In this document: piece after piece, positions 34,686-43,606 of the stretch
Layout: every line of letters starts with the position of its first letter
Numbering within the stretch: position 1 is the first letter of the stretch
Origin: Luminiphilus sp051201685
GTDB taxonomy: Bacteria > Pseudomonadota > Gammaproteobacteria > Pseudomonadales > Halieaceae
Assembly: GCF_051201685.1 (NCBI RefSeq)
Contig: NZ_CP179213.1
Span: 248,001 to 312,000, forward strand
DNA: 64,000 nucleotides
Direction of reading: 5' to 3'
Position numbers and translations under genes: made by a program
The notes under the pieces: generated by a model
Seen by the model: only the letters and a program-made list of their open reading frames with translations
Databases searched by the model: none
Told to the model about the DNA's origin: nothing

Positions 34686-36226
34686 GATAGAATCTCCCGA
34701 GCCGCATTGCGTCCAGGATTACCACTTATGTCGCCAGCAGGATGGCTTCCAGAACCACAAAGATAGAGGCCCTCTATGGGAGTTGCATACTGCGCGGCTT
34801 CGTAGGTGGGGCGCATCATAAGAAGCTGATCAATAGCGGGTTCTACATGGTGCCAATGGCCCCCCGTAACCCGAAACTGCTGTTCCAAGTCAATCGGAGT
34901 CAGCAGTTCGCTACCCAGCACGAGCGCCTTAATACCCGGTGCATAGTTGTCGAGCTGTGATATCAGCTGCGCGGTCAGATTGTCGCGAGCAGCGTCCGTC
35001 CAGCCGCCTTTCAGCTCCCCCGGTATGTACATGACGTTTGCGGAGAGAATGTGCTGACCTGCCGGGGCAGCATCAGGAGTCGTAAGGGTGGGTAAGCAGA
35101 CATCCATAACAGGATGTTCTGGGAGCTCGCCATATTTAGCGGCGTCCCAGGCAAACTCTATGGTATCCATCGACGGAGCCAGTATCAGCCGCCCTGATGG
35201 GGTATCAAGACCGGTGAATTTTGGTAACTCAGACAGTGCCAACTGTAACTTGGCGACGTAGCCCTTGCTGCGCAGCCGGCGAATGCGGTTGCTAAATTCA
35301 ATTTCCAGATGCCTGGGGCCCACCAAATCAAGAAACGTCGTTTTAGGATCTGCACTGGAAATAACTCGTTCGCTGGTGAGTACCTCGCCATTTTCGAGTT
35401 CCACACCGCTGCAGTGTTGGCCCTGTTCGCTGGGTGTTATCACAATCTGCGCTACCGGAGTTCCGGTTCTAATGGTGACCCCGGCGGCAGTCGCGGCGCT
35501 GGTCAATGCGTCTACAAATATTTTCATGCCACCGGCGGGTACGCTGTGCTCACCTTCCCAATGTCCCGCCATTCGATTCAGAAGCGTCAAAACGCCCTGA
35601 TTAGGGGACCGCGGCGCGAGTTGAGAGCCTAACAGGCCGTCCCAACACAGCGCGGCCTTAAGTGATTCCCCTGAGAAGTGTTCATCGACCAAGTCGCGCA
35701 TGGGTAAGGTGGCCACTCGAAAGAACTCGAGCATATCGGCCTTGCCCATGGTTCGAATGTTGAACCCCATTTGTCCAAAGGTCAGCAAATCTTTCAGGCC
35801 CGCTGCGCCAATGCGCGGCATGGTTTTTGACCAAAAGGGCGCAAGGGCTTTGCTAAAGGTGGCGAGCTGCTTCTTGTAGTTAGCGAAGGCGGCGGTATCA
35901 GCGTCACACGCACCAGAGAGGTGGGAGCTTTCAAGCCGTACCGGCGGCTCGGAAAGGGACAGTGCCGTCGTGGTCATAGCATCGACACTGGGCACAAACC
36001 CATGCCGAGGCAGGTCGAGGGCATCGATTATTGTCTTTGGTAAGGCGTACAGTGTTTGGGCAACAGATGCGTTAAACCCTGTGTGAAACTCTCGCTGACC
36101 GGCCAGACCTCCTAGGGTTTCTGCGGCCTCAACGAGCACAACCTGCTGTCCTGCTTTCGCTAGCAGCGTGGCGCATATGAGGCCGTTGTGGCCGCCTCCA
36201 ATTACGATTGTGTCAGTTGCGCTCAT
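34682..36226 (-). CDS. PYROXD2/CrtI-type FAD-dependent oxidoreductase, operon member 1
   Basis: This 514-residue paralogue leads the three-gene operon. It carries VIGGGHNGLICATLLAKAG, EAAETLGGLAGQREFHTG and the C-terminal LCGSGSHPAGDISGNPG. The C-terminal segment lacks the GGG run seen in the two other family members in this window (PAGDISGNPG rather than PGGGV), and the substrate-side region is more divergent, so it likely has a different substrate or forms a heteromer with its neighbour. No signal peptide is seen, so it is cytoplasmic. Its stop overlaps the next start by four bases, indicating tight stoichiometry. The promoter should lie in the 90 bases upstream. Confidence 0.87.
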   Translation of the reverse strand: MSATDTIVIGGGHNGLICATLLAKAGQQVVLVEAAETLGGLAGQREFHTGFNASVAQTLYALPKTIIDALDLPRHGFVPSVDAMTTTALSLSEPPVRLESSHLSGACDADTAAFANYKKQLATFSKALAPFWSKTMPRIGAAGLKDLLTFGQMGFNIRTMGKADMLEFFRVATLPMRDLVDEHFSGESLKAALCWDGLLGSQLAPRSPNQGVLTLLNRMAGHWEGEHSVPAGGMKIFVDALTSAATAAGVTIRTGTPVAQIVITPSEQGQHCSGVELENGEVLTSERVISSADPKTTFLDLVGPRHLEIEFSNRIRRLRSKGYVAKLQLALSELPKFTGLDTPSGRLILAPSMDTIEFAWDAAKYGELPEHPVMDVCLPTLTTPDAAPAGQHILSANVMYIPGELKGGWTDAARDNLTAQLISQLDNYAPGIKALVLGSELLTPIDLEQQFRVTGGHWHHVEPAIDQLLMMRPTYEAAQYATPIEGLYLCGSGSHPAGDISGNPGRNAAREILS

Positions 36227-36316
36227 ACAAACATCCCAATGTCTGCTGACAGATTAGTTTTCATGAGTTTTTATAGCCACCCTGCCTATACGTTGCTAAA
36301 CGCTGCGGCAGATGAT

Positions 36317-37210
36317 CTATGTGGCGACCTGCGTCTCTGAGGGGACGGATTTTTCGTTCAAGGTCAGTAGCCAAGTGCCTAGCCCTATTAGCAGTAGGGG
36401 CAGGAAGGGTTGAAACGGCCAGAAGGGCAGCCAAAGCTCCAGGGTTTGGGATGAAGTTGGTGCTAACAGAAATGCTGAAACCGATTCTTGCCACAGGGAA
36501 CCTGTCATCGCCAGTACCAGCCCGCCTGCGACCAGCAGCGTGCCGCCCACCGTATGCCCGCTGATGTTTTGTTGAGGTTGCCGTCGGCTCTTACCCCAGG
36601 CCGCGATTCGCAGGGCAAAGGCGGTGAAGCCCAGACCATAAAAAAGGTAGTCGAGCCAAAGATCACTCCCGTAATAGGCTGTATTCCACCAGTAAACACT
36701 GAAAGGGTAGGCCCATAGAAAATAGACCCCTGAACGGTGCAATACGCGCCAATGGGCAGCGCTAAGGTAACGTCTTCCAAAGGAAAATGAGGTCACAATC
36801 ATGGCCACTAGAAACAAATAGCCACTGCTACCCTCCAGCTCGTCTCGTAAGAAATAAATATTGGTGTAGTAGTGATCGGGGTGCCCCACCGAAATCCAAA
36901 AAATGAACGCACCCTGCCAGGCCATTGCTGTGGCGAAGGCGAGACCGACGTAGCGCCGATTGCGCAGCAGCCAACGAGTAACAATATTTGGGAACAGGCG
37001 CGCCATGGCCGATGTGGCTGTGATCAGAAAAATAAGCGGTACTGCCCAGCGCACAGAATATTGGATCATGGCCGAAATGCCGTCAGGGCTGCTCAAGTCA
37101 GTGAGCAGGCTGGCCCTGACCATAAAACCAGCGGGCACCAAAGCGAGCCACCAAAAGAGCGGCCAGCCGTTGATCAGGGGTGACTTATTCATAAAACGTT
37201 GCCCGCTCAT
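36317..37210 (-). CDS. Ferric-reductase-like/MsrQ-like membrane protein (degenerate heme site)
   Basis: A 297-residue membrane protein with about seven to eight hydrophobic helices. The order and spacing resemble the ferric-reductase-like transmembrane domain: LLRNRRYVGLAFATAMAWQG, then SSGYLFLVAMIVTSFSF, then HWRVLHRSGVYFLWAYPFSV and LFYGLGFTAFALRIAAWG. The H-W-R-x-L-H element is as in the family. In the first of these helices, the usual heme-ligating His (in MsrQ-type proteins after RRxLGL) is replaced by Gln/Trp (AWQ), so heme binding may be altered. The last helices (WLPFWPFQPFLPLLLIGLG) are family-atypical. It ends near the three-gene flavoprotein operon, whose first gene starts 91 bases downstream on the same strand. 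Confidence 0.65.
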   Translation of the reverse strand: MSGQRFMNKSPLINGWPLFWWLALVPAGFMVRASLLTDLSSPDGISAMIQYSVRWAVPLIFLITATSAMARLFPNIVTRWLLRNRRYVGLAFATAMAWQGAFIFWISVGHPDHYYTNIYFLRDELEGSSGYLFLVAMIVTSFSFGRRYLSAAHWRVLHRSGVYFLWAYPFSVYWWNTAYYGSDLWLDYLFYGLGFTAFALRIAAWGKSRRQPQQNISGHTVGGTLLVAGGLVLAMTGSLWQESVSAFLLAPTSSQTLELWLPFWPFQPFLPLLLIGLGTWLLTLNEKSVPSETQVAT

Positions 37211-37386
37211 TTTTCAACCCTTCTTGCGCCGGTAGTCATCATCGGTAATGGAACATAACGAGGCATCGACCCTATTGGCAAGCCATGAGGGCCGGATAGG
37301 AAAAAACAAAACTAGGGGCCATCAGTATTAACAGCACAAGCCCGGCAGTATAAGGTTGGCTATCGAGGTTTGCGGGTTGCCGGATA

Positions 37387-37590
37387 ATGACGCGACAAAT
37401 TATTGTATTTTTATTGGCACTAAGTCCCTGGGCGCTCTCGCTCTATGCGCATTATTGGTTGCAGCAGGGAGAGCTATGGAGCCCTGAAACTCCGTATCGC
37501 GCGGTCATTTCTGTTGTTCTCATTGCCTTGGGTATGGTGTTTAGTTTCCTGCTTTATATAAGGCTGACCTGTAACAGAGCGAAGCTATGA
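37387..37590 (+). CDS. Small two-helix membrane protein of unknown function
   Basis: The 67-residue product has two hydrophobic helices, IIVFLLALSPWALSLYAHYW near residues 4-23 and AVISVVLIALGMVFSFLLYI near residues 39-58, with a short basic C-terminus. The start is ATG 37387. No family is recognised. It is divergent from the ferric-reductase-like gene by about 177 bases and may be a small membrane partner of it, but there is no direct evidence. Confidence 0.5.
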   Translation: MTRQIIVFLLALSPWALSLYAHYWLQQGELWSPETPYRAVISVVLIALGMVFSFLLYIRLTCNRAKL

Positions 37591-37745
37591 ATCCCCTGGA
37601 AAACTAACGCCACCGATCCTTAGACTGTTTGTGATTCAGTGCGCTTCATTTCGCCGCCATAAATTTATAACCCTAAGGCTTAAAGGTCGTAATAGGCTCT
37701 ACTGTTTGCAGTAAAGCTCGCATCAAGTGCCTGAGCAGCCACAAT

Positions 37746-38024
37746 TTAGGCGGGCAGAACTTTTCGCCAGGGCCTAATTTGAACGCGCTCGAATAAGCCT
37801 GCAAGGGCATAGGGGTCAGCGGCACAGAAGCTATCGGCCTCTGCATGATCATTGAATGCCATGATCAGCATTGAGCCGATCATCTGATTGTCAGAATCCA
37901 TAAAGGGTCCGGCCATGATAAGTTGCTGCTCAAAGTCCTTGAGGTAGTTAAGATGTGCGTCTCGATTTTCAAGCCGTACAGCGAGATGGCCGAGCTTGTC
38001 CTGGCAGTCAATGACAAAAAACAT
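37746..38024 (-). CDS. YciI-like family protein
   Basis: The 92-residue protein matches the YciI/YCII family, a small ferredoxin-like fold. It shows MFFVIDCQDKLGHLAVRLEN, RDAHLNYLKDFEQQLIMAGP and EADSFCAADPYALAGLFERV, with the His/Asp pair (RDAHL and ADPY) that is proposed for catalysis in family members. I start at ATG 38024, which has AAGGGA upstream, rather than 38075. Biochemical functions in the family vary. It is divergent from trmL. Confidence 0.85.
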   Translation of the reverse strand: MFFVIDCQDKLGHLAVRLENRDAHLNYLKDFEQQLIMAGPFMDSDNQMIGSMLIMAFNDHAEADSFCAADPYALAGLFERVQIRPWRKVLPA

Positions 38025-38098
38025 GTGAAATCCCTTTTCAACCGAAACCTGATTATGGCGTATTCGTTTTTTCAAATCTCCTTATTGACGGGCTGTCT

Positions 38099-38575
38099 GT
38101 GAGCGCGTTTCCTCTGCACATCGTGCTTTTTGAGCCCGAGATTCCCGGGAATACCGGTAGCATTATCCGACTTTGCGCCAATACTGGGGCAGCGCTGCAT
38201 GTCATTAAGCCCCTGGGTTTTGAAATGGATGACAAGCGGCTGCGCCGCGCGGGTTTGGACTACCATGAATTCGCCAGCGTGATGCAGTGGGAATCTCTGG
38301 CACATTATCGAGAGCAAAATTCTGATCGCAGGCTTGTGGCGGTGGAGACCTGCGGCGTTGCACGACATTCAAATTTTTCTTTTTCGAATTCAGATGCCCT
38401 GTTGTTTGGCTCGGAAACCAAAGGGCTGCCCGAGACAATTTTGGCGACGCTATCTCATGATCACGTAGTCAAATTACCCATGCTGCCCAACAGTCGAAGT
38501 CTGAACTTGGCCAATGCCGTGTCGGTCGTCGTTTATGAGGCATGGCGTCAAGGGGATTATCCGGGTGCAAGCTAG
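38099..38575 (+). CDS. trmL: tRNA (cytidine/uridine-34-2'-O)-methyltransferase TrmL
   Basis: This 158-residue SPOUT methyltransferase is of the normal length for TrmL (YibK), which methylates the wobble nucleotide of leucine tRNAs with SAM. It begins at GTG 38099 with LHIVLFEPEIPGNTGSIIRL. The knotted SAM site contains LLFGSETKGLP and LPMLPNSRSLNLANAVSVVV. The conserved N-terminal Asn-Thr-Gly and the R of IIRLCANTG are present. It is divergent from the YciI-like gene, with 74 bases between them. Confidence 0.95.
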   Translation: MSAFPLHIVLFEPEIPGNTGSIIRLCANTGAALHVIKPLGFEMDDKRLRRAGLDYHEFASVMQWESLAHYREQNSDRRLVAVETCGVARHSNFSFSNSDALLFGSETKGLPETILATLSHDHVVKLPMLPNSRSLNLANAVSVVVYEAWRQGDYPGAS

Positions 38576-38723
38576 ACGTCACATCAGGGCAAACGACCTG
38601 CCAAAATTCAAAGGTCTTGAGGCCAGTCATTTATCGGAGCAGGTCAGACAGGGGGTACTGAAAAATCAGATGAAACCCCATCCCATGGACGGGTATTGCT
38701 ATCTCTGCGGCAGATACGATTAA
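38565..38723 (+). CDS. Possible small protein with C-terminal CYLCGRYD motif
   Basis: GTG 38565 opens a 52-residue frame overlapping the end of trmL by 11 bases in another frame. The product is basic and ends HPMDGYCYLCGRYD, with a C-x-x-C pair that could bind a metal. The proline/glycine-rich tail looks more protein-like than chance, but there is no clear ribosome binding site and I do not recognise the family. Confidence 0.35.
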   Translation: MQARRHIRANDLPKFKGLEASHLSEQVRQGVLKNQMKPHPMDGYCYLCGRYD

Positions 38724-38876
38724 CCAGATTATTTAGAGCTGAGTCGGCGGTTTTCGATGAGGCTAAAACCCTCGCTGAACGTGCTTTTCGTTGCAGCAGG
38801 TTAGGCGAACAAGGACGCTGGGATTCGCTAGATTCCCAGGTGGTACGTTGCGGTAGATAGAAAAAAGGTGTGAGCG

Positions 38877-39623
38877 GTGGCAGAAGCAGCTAATGATAAG
38901 TCCCAGGGCGATAATCAGTATCGCGACGAACAAGCTCAGGCAGTGCGCCCCAAAGAAGCTGCCACGTTGGTGATTGTTCGCCAAGGCAGTGAGCCCAAAG
39001 TTCTTATGGGTAAGCGTGCGGCCAGTCATGTGTTTATGCCCAATAAATTTGTTTTTCCCGGTGGGCGTCTTGATGCTATTGATCAACGAATAAGGGTGCC
39101 CTCTGATCTCAGCGACCCTGTTATTGGGCGGCTGCAAAAGGAAACTCGAAAAAATGTCTCCAACCACAAGTTACGGGGGCTGGCATTGGCGGCGATTAGA
39201 GAGACCTACGAAGAGACAGGGCTTATTATTGGACGGAAGACCGGGCAAAAATTAACTACTAATAACGCCGTTTGGCAGCGCTATTTTGATCATGGCGTTG
39301 AGCCTCCGTTGGATAAAATCGATTTTATTGCGCGAGCCGTTACCCCCACGTATCGCAATCGTCGCTTCGATACGCGGTTTTTTATGATCTTCGATGATTT
39401 CATACAAACAGACCCTGACGATATGGTTAAAGCTTCCGGTGAGCTACTCGACCTCCATTGGTTAACCCTGTCTGAGACGCAGAACCTTGATTTACCTACG
39501 ATTACTCGTTGGATTATTGATATGGTCGATCAGCGTCTAAAGTTGAGCCGTGACGCACAGCTGCAAGCGCCGGCAACCTACGTTCGATTTATCAATGGCA
39601 AGCCACGCATTACAACGCTATAG
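38877..39623 (+). CDS. NUDIX hydrolase
   Basis: A 248-residue protein with a NUDIX fold. The strand ATLVIVRQGSEPKVLMGKR is followed by FVFPGGRLDAIDQ and the core box LALAAIRETYEETGLIIG. The latter fits the REUXEEXGU signature, although a helical insertion of about 35 residues separates PGG from it. This arrangement is typical of the subfamily acting on CoA or other nucleotide-linked substrates rather than MutT. The start is GTG 38877, with AAAAAAGGTG upstream. The substrate is unknown. Confidence 0.88.
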   Translation: MAEAANDKSQGDNQYRDEQAQAVRPKEAATLVIVRQGSEPKVLMGKRAASHVFMPNKFVFPGGRLDAIDQRIRVPSDLSDPVIGRLQKETRKNVSNHKLRGLALAAIRETYEETGLIIGRKTGQKLTTNNAVWQRYFDHGVEPPLDKIDFIARAVTPTYRNRRFDTRFFMIFDDFIQTDPDDMVKASGELLDLHWLTLSETQNLDLPTITRWIIDMVDQRLKLSRDAQLQAPATYVRFINGKPRITTL

Positions 39624-39897
39624 CGCGGGCTCAAACGCCAGCATCAAGGATCATGTGTTAAGGCTGCATGGGTGTTGACTCTGATAGGGGGAAGTTAAAC
39701 ATGCGGTGGATAAACATTGGCAAAGACCGCAGCCGCAGAATGACGCCGGTGCCGGTGATGGTATTTCTCCCGAGAAGCTTTTAGCATTGGCTCCGCAATC
39801 AAAAAAATGAAAATTAAGACTGATCGGCTTAATGTGCCGCGAATTTCCCTCAACACCACGGCCAACCACCTCTCTTTAATCGTTTTGGAGTAACCCT
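39624..39897. other. Intergenic region between NUDIX and OYE genes
   Basis: The 274 bases contain no supportable gene. GGAG at 39886-39889 is the ribosome binding site of the downstream TTG start. Open frames on the minus strand have no protein-like features. Confidence 0.4.
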
Positions 39898-41010
39898 TTG
39901 ACCTCAACCGATATTTTATTTCAGCCCTTTGAAACACCGAATCTCACATTGAAGAATCGTGTGGTGATGGCGCCCATGACGCGCAATATGTGTCCCGACA
40001 ATGTGCCGGGAGAGCATGTTGTCGACTATTACCGTAAGCGCGCCGAAGGCGGGGTCGGTCTCATCATTACTGAAGGCACCCACCCGCAGGTCAATGCTGC
40101 TGAGGGCTACCTAAATGTCCCATTTTTTCATGGTGCAGCACTCGACGGCTGGGCTGAGGTTGTTAAGGCAGTGCACCAAGCGGGAGGAAAAATTGCACCT
40201 CAGCTTTGGCATTGCGGGGGCATGCGCGGGTCGGGGGATCTAAAAATTGGTGAGGGGGAGTCCTTGGGGCACACACCCTCAGGAATGAACGTGCCGGGCA
40301 AACAAAATCGGCACGCTATGACTGACTCAGAGATTCAAGATGCGATTGATGCCTTTGTTCAAGGTGTCACGGCAGCTAAGTCGGTGGGGTTTGACGCGGT
40401 AGAGCTACACGGCGCGCACGGCTATTTACTGGACCAGTTTTTTTGGGGTGGAACCAACATTAGAGAAGACCAATGGGGCGGCGACATGGCTCATCGCGGG
40501 CAGTTTGTCGCTGAGATCGTTCGCGCAAGCAGGGAGGCTGTGGGCGCTGATTTCCCCATTATTTTGCGGTACTCGCAGTGGAAGCAACAGGACTTCACCG
40601 CACGATTGGCGGAAACCCCTGAAGCCTTGGAGCGCTTTCTTACCCCCTTGGTAGACGCAGGCGTTGATCTTTTTCATTGCTCACAACGGCGGTTCTGGGA
40701 GTCGGAGTTTGAAGGCAGCGACCTGAACCTTGCGGGCTGGACGAAAAAGCTTACGGGTGTCCCCACCATAACGGTGGGCAGTATTAGCCTAGATAAAGAC
40801 TTTATTCCTGAGCCCGGAGAGGGGTTTTTCAGCGGTGGCGATATCGCCAGTATCGACAAGCTCTTGGAGTCGTTAGAGCGCGGTGAGTTTGATCTTGCGG
40901 CGGTGGGAAGGGCATTGATTGCTAATCCCGACTGGGCAAATAAAGTTCAGCAGGGTGGTGTGAGCAGTCTCGCCCCCTATGAGAAAGAAATGCTCATGAA
41001 GTTGGTATAA
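39898..41010 (+). CDS. NADH:flavin oxidoreductase, Old Yellow Enzyme family
   Basis: The 370-residue TIM-barrel flavoprotein starts at TTG 39898. The FMN site shows LFQPFETPNLTLKNRVVMAPMTRNM, quoted here in part as RVVMAPMTRNM, then GGVGLIITEGTHPQV, APQLWHCGG and the substrate-binding FDAVELHGAHGYLLDQFFWG, which carries the His-Gly-Ala-His pair. AAVGRALIANPDW closes the phosphate site. Such enzymes reduce activated alkenes, nitro compounds or other electrophiles with NAD(P)H. No redox partner domain is fused. It is not closely grouped with neighbours. Confidence 0.92.
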   Translation: MTSTDILFQPFETPNLTLKNRVVMAPMTRNMCPDNVPGEHVVDYYRKRAEGGVGLIITEGTHPQVNAAEGYLNVPFFHGAALDGWAEVVKAVHQAGGKIAPQLWHCGGMRGSGDLKIGEGESLGHTPSGMNVPGKQNRHAMTDSEIQDAIDAFVQGVTAAKSVGFDAVELHGAHGYLLDQFFWGGTNIREDQWGGDMAHRGQFVAEIVRASREAVGADFPIILRYSQWKQQDFTARLAETPEALERFLTPLVDAGVDLFHCSQRRFWESEFEGSDLNLAGWTKKLTGVPTITVGSISLDKDFIPEPGEGFFSGGDIASIDKLLESLERGEFDLAAVGRALIANPDWANKVQQGGVSSLAPYEKEMLMKLV

Positions 41011-41129
41011 CGGTGGTTGTTGAGATGGATGCACTTGGAGGCAGGCAGGTTCAAAGACTCCGTCGCAGACTTTTCTCTACAGCGGCGCGCACCTAGTGTT
41101 GCTCTATTGAGCTATGCGGGAGTGCTAGC

Positions 41130-41351
41130 TTAGCGCCCAGCTTTTGCATCGCGGCGGCCGCGTTTGGTCAGTGGTACGCCGTTTTCGTCGACAGTACTCT
41201 TGGGTTTCTCACCTTTGGCTTTCTTTGAAGCGCGACTTTGTGCGATCAAGCTTAAGGTTTCTTGGTCCCGTAGTTTGGTTGCGTTTTTCTCGAGAGTATC
41301 CAGTTCCTCAAAGCTGTACACGTCACTCTTCAGCTTTTCTATTCTATTCAT
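41130..41351 (-). CDS. Small basic protein of unknown function
   Basis: From ATG 41351 the product has 73 residues: an acidic-to-neutral helical N-terminal half (RIEKLKSDVYSFEELDTL) and a Lys/Arg-rich tail ending LTKRGRRDAKAGR. A longer version from 41414 is possible. No family is recognised; the composition would suit a nucleic-acid-associated or ribosome-associated small protein, but this is a guess from charge alone. Confidence 0.55.
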   Translation of the reverse strand: MNRIEKLKSDVYSFEELDTLEKNATKLRDQETLSLIAQSRASKKAKGEKPKSTVDENGVPLTKRGRRDAKAGR

Positions 41352-41751
41352 CGCATGCTCGTAATGGGGTAGGTTGACTGGCGTCTTTTCACGACAGGAA
41401 AAATGGGCATCCACAAGGCTATAAACCGAGGCAGGAGCTCAGCATAACATGGCAATGGCCGAAACCTGGGTTGGCAAGTTTTCATTCAGGCGTAAGCCAC
41501 GGGGAGTATGACCGGGGGGTATCTATGGGTTCAAATAACGCCTGTGAAATGCCAAGCACTGCTTCAATCGACGGCACGCGTTGAATTGCCAGAAATGAGG
41601 CGTTGCTTAACCTACAAGAGCAGCGGCATTGATTAAACAGTGGGTCGGCGTTGTCTATATTGACAAAGAGTCGGAATAGCAACATTTTTTGAAGGGGTAG
41701 GAGCTGCCACCTCGGGCACAGCGTCACAAGAAGAAAGAGGCTTTGAATAAC

Positions 41752-42543
41752 ATGATGAACCGGGAAAGAATTAACGCGCTGGGAGATGAACTCTATAACG
41801 CACTACGAAGTGGGCAAGCGGTGTCTCCGCTGACCGATCGTGAGGGTGATATCCAAATTGAAGACGCCTACCACATCAGTTTGCGAGTGTTGGATCGCAG
41901 GGTGGAGGGTGATGGTGAGACCATTGTCGGTAAGAAAATTGGGGTAACCAGTAAGCCGGTACAGGAAATGCTGGGCGTGTTTCAGCCGGATTTTGGATTT
42001 TTGATGGACACCATGGAGTACCCCAACGGTTCAGATATTCCTATCGCCGGCCATCTTATTGCTCCTATGGCGGAAGGGGAAATTGCTTTTCGTTTGAAGA
42101 AGGATCTTGTTGGTCCGGGGGTTACTGAAGCCGACGTTCTGGACGCTACCGAAACCGTTATACCCTGTTTCGAAATTGTTGATTCCCGGATTGCCGACTG
42201 GAAGATAAAAATTCAAGACACCGTGGCCGATAACGCCTCGTGTGGTGTTTATGTTTTGAGTGAAACCGAAGTTGACCCTAGAGACGTTGATTTGCCGAAT
42301 CTACACATGAAAATTTATAAAAACGGTGAATTTCAATCGGAGGGTTTGGGCAGCGCGGTACAGGGCAACCCATTGACCGCAGTGGCCTGGTTAGCCAATA
42401 CCCTGGGGGAGTTTGGAATACCGTTTAAAGCTGGCGAAGTGATTTTATCCGGCTCTTTAGCGCCCTTGATTCCGGTGGTGGCTGGGGATGAGATGTCACT
42501 TGAAGTTGCAGGCGTCGGCAGTTGTAGCTGTCGGTTCGTCTAG
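41752..42543 (+). CDS. mhpD: 2-oxopent-4-enoate (2-keto-4-pentenoate) hydratase
   Basis: A 263-residue hydratase of the fumarylacetoacetase-like superfamily, with the MhpD/DmpE plan. Marks are DAYHISLRVLDRRVEGDGET, IVGKKIGVTSKPVQEMLGV, GEIAFRLKKDLVGPGVT, the metal-ligand segment VIPCFEIVDSRIADW and SLAPLIPVVAGDEMSLEVAG. The enzyme adds water to 2-hydroxypenta-2,4-dienoate, giving 4-hydroxy-2-oxovalerate, which is the substrate of the aldolase two genes downstream. ATG 41755 and TTG 41743 are other possible starts. It is the first gene of a three-gene set on the plus strand. Confidence 0.92.
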   Translation: MMNRERINALGDELYNALRSGQAVSPLTDREGDIQIEDAYHISLRVLDRRVEGDGETIVGKKIGVTSKPVQEMLGVFQPDFGFLMDTMEYPNGSDIPIAGHLIAPMAEGEIAFRLKKDLVGPGVTEADVLDATETVIPCFEIVDSRIADWKIKIQDTVADNASCGVYVLSETEVDPRDVDLPNLHMKIYKNGEFQSEGLGSAVQGNPLTAVAWLANTLGEFGIPFKAGEVILSGSLAPLIPVVAGDEMSLEVAGVGSCSCRFV

Positions 42544-42610
42544 CACAATAGACTCGACAAATTTGCGCCAAAACACACCTTCGTTTTTGGCGGATGACAA
42601 GGATTGAGGC

Positions 42611-43519
42611 ATGAGTAATAGGATAAAAGCAGCCATTATCGGTCCCGGCAATATTGGTACTGACTTGCTAGTGAAAGCGCAGCGCAGCGAAGTGATTGAG
42701 CCGGTTTGGATGGTGGGGGTGGACGCCGAATCTCCCGGGTTAGCACGCGCAGCAGAGTTGGGTTTGAAGACGACGGCCGAAGGTGTAGAAGGCATGCTTC
42801 CCACCATGAGGGACGATGGCGTGCAAATCTGCTTCGATGCTACCTCAGCCTATGTCCATGCGGAGAACAGTCGCAAGGTCAATGAGCAAGGGGCGGTTAT
42901 GATCGACCTGACCCCAGCGGCTATTGGCCCGTTTTGTGTTCCTCCCGTAAATTTAGTCGACGCCGTTGCGAAGAAAGCAATGAATGTAAATATGGTGACT
43001 TGCGGTGGTCAGGCAACGATTCCGCTAGTGGCCGCGGTGAGTCGCATCCAAGAAGTGGTTTATGGAGAGATTGTTGCGACGGTAAGTTCCAAGTCTGCGG
43101 GGCCAGGAACGCGGAAGAATATTGACGAATTCACTCGCACGACGGCCAAGGGCATTGAGGTGTGCGGTGGTGCCCACTCTGGTAAGGCAATTATTGTCAT
43201 TAACCCGGCTGAGCCCCCCCTGATCATGCGCGACACGGTGCACTGCCTGACACAAGAAACCCCCAATCAGGAAGCCATCATTGAATCTGTGCACGCGATG
43301 ATTAAAGAGGTACAGCAATATGTGCCGGGGTACACCCTTAAAAATGGGCCGGTATTCGACGGTAAGCGTGTGTCGATTTACATGGAGGTTGAAGGCCTCG
43401 GTGACTTCCTGCCCAAGTATGCGGGGAACCTCGACATCATGACCGCGGCGGGATTGCGCACGGCAGAAATGTACGCCGAGGAAATGTTAGCGGGCAGATT
43501 TGTGCCAGCTGCTGGATAG
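42611..43519 (+). CDS. mhpF: Acetaldehyde dehydrogenase (acetylating)
   Basis: This 302-residue enzyme matches MhpF/DmpF, which converts acetaldehyde, CoA and NAD+ into acetyl-CoA. The Rossmann motif is AAIIGPGNIGTDLLVKAQRS at the N-terminus, and the catalytic Cys lies in NMVTCGGQATIP near residue 130. It includes TVSSKSAGPGTRKNIDEFTRT (quoted as SAGPGTRKNIDEFT) and HSGKAIIVINPAEPPLIMRD. In this pathway it forms a channelling complex with the aldolase encoded next. It starts at ATG 42611, 67 bases after the hydratase stop. Confidence 0.95.
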   Translation: MSNRIKAAIIGPGNIGTDLLVKAQRSEVIEPVWMVGVDAESPGLARAAELGLKTTAEGVEGMLPTMRDDGVQICFDATSAYVHAENSRKVNEQGAVMIDLTPAAIGPFCVPPVNLVDAVAKKAMNVNMVTCGGQATIPLVAAVSRIQEVVYGEIVATVSSKSAGPGTRKNIDEFTRTTAKGIEVCGGAHSGKAIIVINPAEPPLIMRDTVHCLTQETPNQEAIIESVHAMIKEVQQYVPGYTLKNGPVFDGKRVSIYMEVEGLGDFLPKYAGNLDIMTAAGLRTAEMYAEEMLAGRFVPAAG

Positions 43520-43606
43520 GGTGCGAGCCAAGCAATTTAAGCAAGTCATCGTATAAAAGGTAGTCGGCCAGATCCGATCCGGCCCCAAGACACAAGAGAG
43601 CAGCTA

